From contig CAMFZA010000065.1 of NCBI GenBank assembly GCA_946002345.1, positions 1-8,405 on the forward strand: 8,405 nt of DNA, given 5' to 3'. The notes beneath the pieces were generated by a model. The model saw only the letters and a program-made list of their open reading frames with translations, did not search any database and was not told the DNA's origin. A program made the position numbers and the translations under genes. Positions within the stretch are counted from its first letter, which is position 1. Each line of letters opens with the position of its first letter. This DNA comes from an uncultured Phascolarctobacterium sp. Its GTDB lineage: Bacteria; Bacillota; Negativicutes; Acidaminococcales; Acidaminococcaceae. Of the stretch, positions 1 through 4,806 are shown piece by piece.

Positions 1-48
1 CCAGTCCGGGCACGACACGCTGCGAGCCGCCTGCGCGTGCCCTCAGGC
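1..48. other. GC-rich window end that breaks trmD homology
   Basis: These 48 bases are 77% G+C by my count (37 of 48), clearly above the rest of the window. The trmD reading frame stops inside them (TGA, 45..43), and none of the three minus-strand frames gives the usual TrmD continuation (V-L-G followed by an acidic, Ser/Glu-rich stretch). Two short inverted repeats are visible: 8..14 with 36..42 (7 bp, perfect) and 37..41 with 46..50 (5 bp, perfect), the latter spanning the point where homology is lost. The likeliest reading is an assembly or amplification chimera at a contig end. A true rearrangement breakpoint cannot be excluded from so little sequence. Confidence 0.5.
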
Positions 49-519
49 ACCCGGAAGGAGGCGCACCACGGCATCGGCAATCACGGCGGCAGGAATTTCC
101 CCACCAGTGAGCACATAATCGCCAATGGAAAGCTTTTCATCCACCCAATGGAAAATGCGCTCATCAAAGCCCTCATAATGACCGCAGACGAAAATAAAAT
201 CCTGACCACAGTGAGCATATTCCTCCACAATGCTTTGCTTAAGGGTGCGCCCACCGGGACACATGGCAATAACACGGGCGTTGGGCAGCTGCTCCTTCGC
301 CTTACGAATAGCAGCTACCATGGGCTCCGGCTTCAACACCATGCCGGCGCCGCCCCCAAAGGGAGTGTCGTCCACAGTGCGATGCACATCGTGAGTAAAT
401 TCACGGGGATTAATACAGCTGATTTCCACCAAGCCCTTGTTCACGGCCCGTTGGATAATGCTGTGGCCTGCAGCCTGCTCTATTTGCTCAGGAAAAAGGG
501 TTATAAATAAGAATTTCAT
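43..519 (-). CDS. trmD: tRNA (guanine-N1)-methyltransferase TrmD, C-terminally truncated
   Basis: TrmD uses S-adenosylmethionine to methylate N1 of G37, next to the anticodon of tRNAs reading CUN, CCN and CGG, and so prevents +1 frameshifting. The 158 visible residues hold the N-terminal trefoil-knot SPOUT domain: residues 1-10 [10 protein letters not shown], the PFGGGAGM segment at 53-60, [10 protein letters not shown] at 113-122, and [11 protein letters not shown] at 131-141, which forms the SAM-binding knot. TrmD proteins are normally about 240 residues, so roughly 80 residues of the tRNA-binding C-terminal domain are missing. The frame ends in TGA (45..43) just after LLPG, and the DNA beyond is unusually GC-rich. 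I infer that the true gene continued and was cut by a chimeric end. The ATG overlaps the rimM stop in an ATGA (519..516), which implies translational coupling. Confidence 0.88.
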   Translation of the reverse strand: MKFLFITLFPEQIEQAAGHSIIQRAVNKGLVEISCINPREFTHDVHRTVDDTPFGGGAGMVLKPEPMVAAIRKAKEQLPNARVIAMCPGGRTLKQSIVEEYAHCGQDFIFVCGHYEGFDERIFHWVDEKLSIGDYVLTGGEIPAAVIADAVVRLLPGA

Positions 520-1019
520 GCTTCATCAACCCATTCAGGCAAGGTTACAACAATGCGTTTTTCCGCAAGGTTAATTTCCTTAACATAAATTTTCAAAGCG
601 GGCAAAAGAATGTCCTTTTCCCCAGGCACAGCAATCACATAAACATCATTGCTGCCCGTGCTTAAGGAGTCCTTAAAGGTGCCGATTTGTTTGCCCTCTT
701 CGTCAAAGACGGGCAAGCCAATTAAATCGGCCACATAAAATTGTCCCTCCTCCAGCTCCGGCAGGTCCTCCGCTTTGATCAAAACCTCTTGGTCACGCAG
801 GAGCTCTGCTTCATTCATGGATTTGATTTCTTCAGTAGTCACCAGCACCATGCGCTTATGGAAGCGGGCATGCTTGATGGTCAGCTTGCGTCCATCATGC
901 AGGAGTAAATAATCTAGGTCCAAAAATTGTTCCGGCTTTTCGGTCAACGGCAGAATACGAATATCGCCCCGCACACCGTGCGGAGCGACAATCTTACCAA
1001 TTACTATTTGGTTGTGCAT
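516..1019 (-). CDS. rimM: Ribosome maturation factor RimM
   Basis: RimM binds ribosomal protein S19 and the 30S head and helps late processing of 16S rRNA. The 167-residue product has the usual family length. The N-terminal RimM beta-barrel covers about residues 5-85 and opens with the typical [15 protein letters not shown] stretch (8-22). The PRC-barrel covers about 92-163 and begins at the characteristic [13 protein letters not shown] (92-104). The gene begins 3 bp after the ylqD stop and ends in TGA overlapping the trmD start by 4 bases. The order rpsP-rimM-trmD is a widely conserved ribosome-maturation operon, here with khpA and ylqD inserted as in many Bacillota. The ribosome binding site before the ATG is weak, so coupling to ylqD translation is plausible. 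Confidence 0.96.
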   Translation of the reverse strand: MHNQIVIGKIVAPHGVRGDIRILPLTEKPEQFLDLDYLLLHDGRKLTIKHARFHKRMVLVTTEEIKSMNEAELLRDQEVLIKAEDLPELEEGQFYVADLIGLPVFDEEGKQIGTFKDSLSTGSNDVYVIAVPGEKDILLPALKIYVKEINLAEKRIVVTLPEWVDEA

Positions 1020-1022
1020 AAA

Positions 1023-1427
1023 TTACTCGCGGAAAGCAATAACCTTACCGTCTTCGGTGAGGATTTCTGCACCCATCAAAGCATCCAAATCAGTGCCTAC
1101 GGTGATTTCTACAGTACGCTCTAAGGTACCATGACCGATTTCAGCACCCATTTCCAGAGCTTCAGCTCTCTTGAGTTTAGCCTCTGCTTCAGCCTTAGCA
1201 GCAGTGCGTTTATTTCTTTCCATATCGATTTGCTCGCGCAAAGCCGGCAGCACGCTCAAATCAGATGCAGCCTGATGCAAAGCCTTTTTAGCTTGGAACT
1301 CAAATTGCTCCAGATCAAGCTCCATATTCTTTATGGTGTTTTGGAGATCTCCAATAATTTTCAGTTTTAAATTTTCAGTTACCTTTGCCTTGATAGCAAC
1401 GGGAACTCTAACCATCATTTTATCCAT
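1023..1427 (-). CDS. ylqD: YlqD-family protein, function unknown
   Basis: This 134-residue protein matches the YlqD family in layout and position, between the KH-domain gene and rimM. The N-terminus (about 5-20) resembles the family opening VTVKVKVTEN, here VAIKAKVTEN. Residues about 20-95 form a long charged helix rich in Glu, Lys, Ala and Gln, likely a coiled coil. The C-terminus is a small beta-rich module with the pattern GAEIGHGTLERTVEITVG followed by LMGAEILTEDGKVI, which is the best-conserved part of the family. No signal peptide or membrane segment is visible. The biochemical role is not known. Its place among ribosome-maturation genes suggests, by context only, a link to translation. 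The start at 1427 follows an AAGGA at about 9 bp spacing; Met4 or Met5 could also serve. Confidence 0.88.
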   Translation of the reverse strand: MDKMMVRVPVAIKAKVTENLKLKIIGDLQNTIKNMELDLEQFEFQAKKALHQAASDLSVLPALREQIDMERNKRTAAKAEAEAKLKRAEALEMGAEIGHGTLERTVEITVGTDLDALMGAEILTEDGKVIAFRE

Positions 1428-1443
1428 TATTTACCATCCTTGA

Positions 1444-1671
1444 TTAGACGATTACCACAATAACTTTATCATTCTCGCGAGTTGCTACTGCTTTCATAAC
1501 AGTTCTGATGGCTTTGGCGATGCGGCCTTGTTTTCCAATAACCTTGCCCATGTCTTCAGAAGCAACATGGAGGCGGAGTACCGTAGTTGTACCGGTAGTT
1601 TCCTCCTCCACTACTACTGCAGAGGGATTACTTACAAGAGACTTGGCCATTACTTCTACCAATTCTTTCAT
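1444..1671 (-). CDS. khpA: KH-domain RNA-binding protein KhpA
   Basis: KhpA is a minimal single-KH-domain protein which, in species studied, pairs with KhpB (Jag/EloR) and binds many RNAs, affecting cell elongation and division. The 75-residue product is nearly all KH domain: the opening MKELVEVMAKSLV, then beta strands (about 29-37), and the GxxG RNA-binding loop G-K-Q-G at 46-49 within MGKVIGKQGRIAKAIR. I place the start at the ATG 1671..1669, because the in-frame GTG at 1680 lies only one base after the GAGG ribosome binding site, whereas the ATG is about 10 bases from it. The ATG start also matches the usual family N-terminus. It sits 23 bp after rpsP, as in most Bacillota. Confidence 0.95.
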   Translation of the reverse strand: MKELVEVMAKSLVSNPSAVVVEEETTGTTTVLRLHVASEDMGKVIGKQGRIAKAIRTVMKAVATRENDKVIVVIV

Positions 1672-1694
1672 GTAGATCACGCCTCTCTAAAAAA

Positions 1695-1967
1695 TTATTT
1701 TGCAGCTTTAGCTTCAGCAAAAGCCTTCATGATACCTTGCTTGCTGAACAGGTTCTTAACGGTATCAGTAGGTTGTGCACCCTTGCCCATCCAATCGATA
1801 GCTTTTTCAGCGTCGATTTTTACAGCTGCCGGGTTAGTGGTGGAATCATAGTAACCGATGGATTCAATGAAACGACCGTCACGAGGGGAACGAGCGTCTG
1901 CTACTACGATACGATAGAAAGGAGCCTTTTTAGCACCCATACGTTTTAAACGAATTTTTACTGCCAT
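1695..1967 (-). CDS. rpsP: 30S ribosomal protein S16
   Basis: S16 is a primary assembly protein that binds the 5' and central domains of 16S rRNA and stabilises the 30S body. The 90-residue product has the full family signature: [20 protein letters not shown] at 1-20, [13 protein letters not shown] at 23-35, the [10 protein letters not shown] turn, and PTDTVKNLF near residue 70. I chose the ATG at 1967..1965 because it starts the conserved MAVKIRL and lies 8 bases after a perfect AAGGAGGTGA. The in-frame GTG at 1979 is inside that ribosome binding site and cannot be the real start. The strong site fits the high demand for a ribosomal protein. An inverted repeat covers the start codon (see the separate entry). 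Confidence 0.98.
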   Translation of the reverse strand: MAVKIRLKRMGAKKAPFYRIVVADARSPRDGRFIESIGYYDSTTNPAAVKIDAEKAIDWMGKGAQPTDTVKNLFSKQGIMKAFAEAKAAK

Positions 1968-2007
1968 GTTGATAGTCACCTCCTTAAATATATCTCAAAC
2001 AACATGG
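1964..2007 (-). promoter_or_regulatory. Inverted repeat that could occlude the rpsP start codon
   Basis: In the ffh-rpsP intergenic leader, CCATGTTG (2007..2000) is perfectly complementary to CAACATGG (1971..1964), which contains the rpsP ATG. The 28-base loop between the arms carries the AAGGAGGTGA site. In the transcript this could form an 8 bp stem that holds the start codon paired while the ribosome binding site stays exposed in the loop. The pairing is seen directly in the sequence. A regulatory role, such as feedback by S16 or coupling to ffh translation, is inference. An 8 bp match in a leader of this size could also be chance. Confidence 0.4.
1976..1985 (-). promoter_or_regulatory. 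Strong Shine-Dalgarno site of rpsP
   Basis: AAGGAGGTGA is fully complementary to the 3' end of bacterial 16S rRNA and lies 8 bases before the rpsP ATG. It is the strongest ribosome binding site in the window, and it settles the rpsP start at 1967 rather than the GTG at 1979. Confidence 0.93.
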
Positions 2008-2022
2008 AACTTTTGATTTTTA

Positions 2023-2313
2023 TTAATGACCAAAGGGCATGCGGAAGCCGCCCTTGGATGCAAACTTAGCCATACCCTGCATGCGCTTCATCATCTTCTT
2101 GCTTTCCTCGAAGTTTTTCAGCAGCTTATTTACGTCCTGTACACGCATGCCACAACCAAGGGCAATACGCTTGCGACGGCTACCGTTGATGATATCAGGG
2201 TTACGTCTTTCTTTGGGGGTCATGGAGCGGATAATGGCCTCAATGCGGTCAAATTCCTTTTCATCCACATTGGCTTCCTTGAGGTTCTGGGTGATGCCGC
2301 GGATGCCGGGGTT
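2023..2313 (-). CDS. ffh: Ffh C-terminal M domain, separated by an in-frame stop
   Basis: This is the remaining 3' part of ffh, in the same frame as the upstream part and separated from it by a single TAA (2316..2314). It encodes 96 residues, codons 353-448 of an unbroken gene. It contains the SRP-RNA-binding core: EAIIRSMTPKERRNPDIING, then the SRRKRIALG helix-turn-helix and VQDVNKLLKNFEESKKMMKRM, ending in a Met/Gly/Lys-rich tail. No frameshift is needed to join the two parts, and together they give 448 codons, the usual Ffh length. If translated alone, the only candidate start is GTG at 2268, preceded by AAGGA at 7 bases, which would yield 81 residues. The sequence has kept the motifs expected of a functional M domain, so the stop is either very recent or an error in the sequence. 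Confidence 0.8.
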   Translation of the reverse strand, partial: NPGIRGITQNLKEANVDEKEFDRIEAIIRSMTPKERRNPDIINGSRRKRIALGCGMRVQDVNKLLKNFEESKKMMKRMQGMAKFASKGGFRMPFGH

Positions 2314-3369
2314 TTAGCCTATGTTGGTTTCGAGAGAAGCCAGCTTTTTATCCTGCTGCATCTGGTCCAGGAACTGCTCTAAGGTAAATTCATCCTTACG
2401 CAGCTTTTTCTCCATCTCCAGTGCCTTAGCGAGGTCTGTTGTAGACTGAATTTTTTCTACCAGAGTCAGGATATCGCCCATGCCCAGAATACGGGAAGCC
2501 ATACGGTCCGGATGGAAGGGCTCCAAAGCATCCAGCTTTTCGCCCAAGCCAATCAATTTTACCGGCTTACCGGTAACAGCCTTTACGGAGAGCACTGCAC
2601 CGCCGCGAGCATCGCCATCCAGCTTGGTTACAATCAAGCCATCAATGCCCAGCTCACTGTTAAAGCTTTCGGCTACGGTAACAGCATCCTGACCGGTCAT
2701 GGCATCCACAACCAACAGGATTTCTTGGGGATTTACTGCGGCTTTAATATTGCGCAGCTCCTCCATCAGCTCTTCGTTAATATGTAAACGGCCTGCTGTA
2801 TCGATGATAACCGTGTCGCAAGCCAGGCTGCGAGCCTTTTCAATGGCCTGCTCAGCAATCTGCACCGGGGAAACCTTGTCACCTAAGGTGAAAACGGGAA
2901 CGCTGAGCTGCTCGCCCAAAACCTGCAGCTGGGTAATAGCAGCGGGACGATAAACGTCACCTGCAACCAGCAAGGGTCTTTTGTGCTTTTTCTTCAAATA
3001 ATTGGCCAGCTTACCGGCGGTGGTGGTTTTACCAGCACCCTGTAGACCTACCAGCATAATAACTGTAGGAGGCTTTTGCGCTACAGTCAGCTTGCTTTGG
3101 GTACCGCCCAACAGCTCAATCAATTCCTCGTTAACGATTTTAATGATTTGCTGATGAGGATTCAGGCCCTCGCTAACCTCGGCGCCCAGAGCACGCTCCT
3201 TTACCTTGGCTACAAAGTCTTTAACAACCTTAAAGTTTACGTCGGCCTCTAACAAAGCCATACGCACTTCCCGCAGGGGAGCCTTCAGGTCCTCTTCAGT
3301 GAGCTTGCCGGTGCCGCGGAACATTTTTAATGCATTTTGTAATCTTTCAGATAAACTTTCAAATGCCAT
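2314..3369 (-). CDS. ffh: Signal recognition particle GTPase Ffh, N and G domains, ended early
   Basis: Ffh with SRP RNA recognises signal sequences of nascent chains and delivers ribosomes to FtsY at the membrane. The 351 residues hold the N domain (about 1-88) and a complete G domain with all motifs: G1 GLQGAGKTT 108-116, DVYRPAA 138-144, DTAGR 190-194, TKLDG 248-252 and GLGE 274-277. The first M-domain helix starts near 328 (FTLEQFLDQM). The frame then meets TAA at codon 352, in the finger loop where other Ffh proteins read LLGMIPGM or similar. The product so defined would lack the SRP-RNA-binding part. As ffh is essential in nearly all bacteria studied, I suspect a sequence error or recent mutation. 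Translation starts at ATG 3369, 5 bp after the ylxM stop, with a modest AGGT-type site. Confidence 0.93.
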   Translation of the reverse strand: MAFESLSERLQNALKMFRGTGKLTEEDLKAPLREVRMALLEADVNFKVVKDFVAKVKERALGAEVSEGLNPHQQIIKIVNEELIELLGGTQSKLTVAQKPPTVIMLVGLQGAGKTTTAGKLANYLKKKHKRPLLVAGDVYRPAAITQLQVLGEQLSVPVFTLGDKVSPVQIAEQAIEKARSLACDTVIIDTAGRLHINEELMEELRNIKAAVNPQEILLVVDAMTGQDAVTVAESFNSELGIDGLIVTKLDGDARGGAVLSVKAVTGKPVKLIGLGEKLDALEPFHPDRMASRILGMGDILTLVEKIQSTTDLAKALEMEKKLRKDEFTLEQFLDQMQQDKKLASLETNIG

Positions 3370-3374
3370 TCGCT

Positions 3375-3728
3375 TTACCTACCTTCGCCGCAGATACCTT
3401 GCAAAATATCTACAGCCTCGTCATTTTTCTCTCTATCACAGGGAGCTAAAAGGGTAATCACCTGCTGGAGCTCAGCGTGCAGTGCTTCCTCCTTGGTCAA
3501 TACCCCAAGGGTTGTTTCATAGCGCTCCAAAATCTGCTCTACTCTTTTTAACAGGTCATGGACTGCCTGACGGGATACACCCAACTCCTCCGAAATTTCG
3601 CTTAAGGACAAATCATCGTAGAAGTATAATCCCAAGCAGGTTCTTTGCTTTTCAGTCAGCAGACCGCCGTAAATATCAAACAGTCTACCTAAGCGCATAC
3701 GCTGCTGAAAAATTTCCTCTCCGGACAT
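3375..3728 (-). CDS. ylxM: YlxM-family helix-turn-helix protein, SRP-associated
   Basis: YlxM (p13-like) is a small helix-turn-helix protein encoded next to ffh across Bacillota. Work on streptococcal and staphylococcal homologues connects it with SRP function, and it may bind SRP RNA rather than DNA. The 117-residue product has the family opening (residues 10-26, MRLGRLFDIYGGLLTEK), the conserved QRTCLGLYFYDDLSLSEIS (28-46), and the recognition helix region LGVSRQAVHDLLKRVEQIL (49-67), which resembles sigma-factor region 4. The C-terminal 40 residues are predicted helical and poorly conserved. The ATG at 3728 follows TGAGGT (3740..3735) at a good distance. It is the first gene of the second transcription unit and lies 5 bp before ffh. 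Confidence 0.93.
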   Translation of the reverse strand: MSGEEIFQQRMRLGRLFDIYGGLLTEKQRTCLGLYFYDDLSLSEISEELGVSRQAVHDLLKRVEQILERYETTLGVLTKEEALHAELQQVITLLAPCDREKNDEAVDILQGICGEGR

Positions 3729-3734
3729 AAATCT

Positions 3735-3740
3735 ACCTCA
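3735..3740 (-). promoter_or_regulatory. Ribosome binding site of ylxM
   Basis: TGAGGT lies 6 bases before the ATG at 3728 and supports that start. It is the only Shine-Dalgarno-like stretch in the 5' leader downstream of the promoter. Confidence 0.75.
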
Positions 3741-3762
3741 ACTCAATTTACTCGACTATAGT

Positions 3763-3791
3763 AGTATAATCGAAAAGCGGAGGGTTGTCAA
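3763..3791 (-). promoter_or_regulatory. Sigma-A-type promoter for ylxM-ffh-rpsP-khpA-ylqD-rimM-trmD
   Basis: On the minus strand there is a perfect -35 TTGACA (3791..3786), a 17 bp spacer and a -10 TATACT (3768..3763), one base from the TATAAT consensus. Transcription should begin near 3756, giving a leader of about 27 bases before the ylxM ATG with its ribosome binding site. The position, in the only large gap of the window and just ahead of ylxM, supports it. The -35 box is part of the 3' half of a hairpin (3779..3813), and an imperfect palindrome lies over the -10 and start site. Promoter strength is inferred from the consensus match only. Confidence 0.85.
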
Positions 3792-3813
3792 GTATTTTTA
3801 CTTGTCACCCTCC
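3779..3813 (-). terminator. Stem-loop after ftsY, possible (bidirectional) terminator
   Basis: An inverted repeat with outer arms GGAGGGT (3779..3785) and ACCCTCC (3807..3813) and inner arms CAAGTA (3789..3794) and TACTTG (3799..3804) gives 13 bp with a small internal loop and a 4-base loop. Read on the minus strand it follows ftsY and is preceded by an A-rich run, but its downstream U-tract is short (GCTTTTCG). Read on the plus strand it is followed, after three bases, by a run rich in T. It may therefore end smc-ftsY transcripts weakly and block antisense transcription well. The -35 box of the ylxM promoter lies within the stem. Termination is not demonstrated. Confidence 0.5.
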
Positions 3814-3837
3814 ACTATTTTTTATTATTCTCCTTAG

Positions 3838-3858
3838 GCTTCCCTTTTTAGGGAGAGC
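3838..3858 (-). repeat. Short stem-loop in the ftsY-ylxM gap
   Basis: On the minus strand TCCCT-AAAA-AGGGA (3854..3841), extended by GCT/AGC with one bulged base, forms an 8 bp hairpin. There is no U-run after it, so it is not a canonical terminator. It may protect the 3' end of the ftsY mRNA, but this is only inferred from position. Confidence 0.4.
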
Positions 3859-3860
3859 TT

Positions 3861-3878
3861 GCTAGCTTGCCAGCTAAC
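3861..3878 (-). repeat. Stem-loop 8 bp beyond the ftsY stop
   Basis: GTTAGCT and AGCTAGC (minus strand, 3878..3861) pair over 7 bp with one G-U around a GGCA loop. The same stretch contains a loose 8-base tandem pattern, AGCTGGCA then AGCTAGCA. It lies directly behind ftsY without a U-tract. With the next two hairpins it forms a row of three structures. No function can be assigned. Confidence 0.4.
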
Positions 3879-3886
3879 TAGGGAGT

Positions 3887-4804
3887 TTACTTCCCTGTAT
3901 CAAACAATGCTTCCACGAACTTATCAGGCTCGAAGGGACGGAAATCCATAATGCCCTCGCCCACACCAATCCATTTTACGGGCAATCCCAGCTCTTCCTT
4001 GATGGCTACCACCACGCCACCCTTAGCAGTGCCATCCAGTTTGGTCAGCACTACGCCGGTAACATTGGCAGTTTCCATGAAAACCTTAGCCTGATTGATG
4101 GCGTTTTGGCCGGTGGTGGCATCCAGCACTAGGAAGGTTTCGTGGGGAGCTTCAGGAATTTCGCGCTTAATAATGCGGTGAATTTTTTCCAGCTCGTTCA
4201 TTAGATTAGCCTTGTTGTGTAAGCGACCTGCCGTATCGATGAACAGAATATCAGCCTTACGGGCAATGGCAGCCTTCACAGCATCAAACACCACTGCCGC
4301 CGGATCCGCACCCTCCCCATGACGGATAACATCACAATGAGCACGCTCACCCCAAATGGACAGCTGCTCGGAAGCAGCGGCACGGAAGGTATCGCCTGCA
4401 GCCAAAATAACCTTATATTTGAACAGAGTAAAGTAGTTGGCCAGCTTGCCAATGGTGGTGGTCTTACCCACACCATTTACACCCACTACCAATATAACTG
4501 TGGGCTTGGCTCCTATACGGGTGCGTTGGCCGCTATCAGCCAAAAGCTCCGCCATATATTTTTTCAAAAAGGGAATTACATCCTCAGTGCCCTTGATTTC
4601 CTTCTTGCGAGCGGCTTGGCGCACAGCCTCAATGAGCTTTTCCGTAGTCTTAACACCCACATCCGCGCTGAGCAGAATCATTTCCAGCTCCTCTAAAAAA
4701 TCATCATCAATAGCAGTTGACAGGCCCACCAGCTCCTGGATGCGGTCGGTAAAATTGCGCCTGGTTTTGGAAAGACCTTCTTTTAAGCGCTCAAAAAATC
4801 CCAT
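3887..4804 (-). CDS. ftsY: Signal recognition particle receptor FtsY
   Basis: FtsY is the membrane-associated SRP receptor GTPase that pairs with Ffh and hands ribosome-nascent chains to SecYEG. The 305-residue product is the short form, essentially the NG core with an amphipathic N-terminus (MGFFERLKEGLSKTRRNF) and without the long acidic A domain of enterobacterial FtsY. The N domain covers about 1-90. G-domain motifs are all present: G1 GVNGVGKTT 108-116, DTFRAAA 138-144, DTAGR 190-194, TKLDG 254-258 and GVGE 280-283, then the family ending FRPFEPDKFVEALF. The start ATG at 4804 is 2 bp after the smc stop and uses AAGGAG (4818..4813), which lies inside the last smc codons, so it is coupled to smc. 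It ends in TAA before three stem-loops. Confidence 0.97.
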   Translation of the reverse strand: MGFFERLKEGLSKTRRNFTDRIQELVGLSTAIDDDFLEELEMILLSADVGVKTTEKLIEAVRQAARKKEIKGTEDVIPFLKKYMAELLADSGQRTRIGAKPTVILVVGVNGVGKTTTIGKLANYFTLFKYKVILAAGDTFRAAASEQLSIWGERAHCDVIRHGEGADPAAVVFDAVKAAIARKADILFIDTAGRLHNKANLMNELEKIHRIIKREIPEAPHETFLVLDATTGQNAINQAKVFMETANVTGVVLTKLDGTAKGGVVVAIKEELGLPVKWIGVGEGIMDFRPFEPDKFVEALFDTGK

Positions 4805-4806
4805 AA

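Noticed and set aside
37..510. 157-codon open frame on the plus strand opposite trmD
   Set aside because: It is a mirror of the trmD codons, has no recognisable domain, and trmD is clearly the real gene. Similar plus-strand frames at 4437..4883, 5834..6202 and 2026..2382 are rejected for the same reason.
1678..1680. GTG as the khpA start
   Set aside because: It is one base from the GAGG site, too close to be used. The ATG at 1671 has good spacing and matches the family N-terminus.
1977..1979. GTG as an upstream start for rpsP
   Set aside because: It lies inside the AAGGAGGTGA ribosome binding site, and the family begins at MAVKIRL, encoded from 1967.
1968..2022. A separate promoter for rpsP in the ffh-rpsP gap
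   Set aside because: There is an AT-rich GATATATTT, but no acceptable -35 hexamer at a proper distance, and it overlaps the ribosome binding site region.
2314..2316. UAA reassigned as a sense codon, explaining the ffh interruption
   Set aside because: TAA serves as the normal stop of smc, ftsY, ylxM, rpsP, khpA, ylqD and of ffh itself at 2023..2025, and no other gene in the window has an internal TAA.
2305..2325. Programmed frameshift in ffh around a TAAAAC-like stretch
   Set aside because: The sequences before and after the stop are in the same frame, so a shift of one base would lead away from the M domain, not into it. The other two frames show no Ffh-like residues.
3729..3886. SRP RNA (4.5S/6S scRNA) gene in the ftsY-ylxM gap
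   Set aside because: The conserved GGAAGCAGCC-type tip of SRP RNA is absent. The hairpins are short and separate, and a promoter occupies the region.
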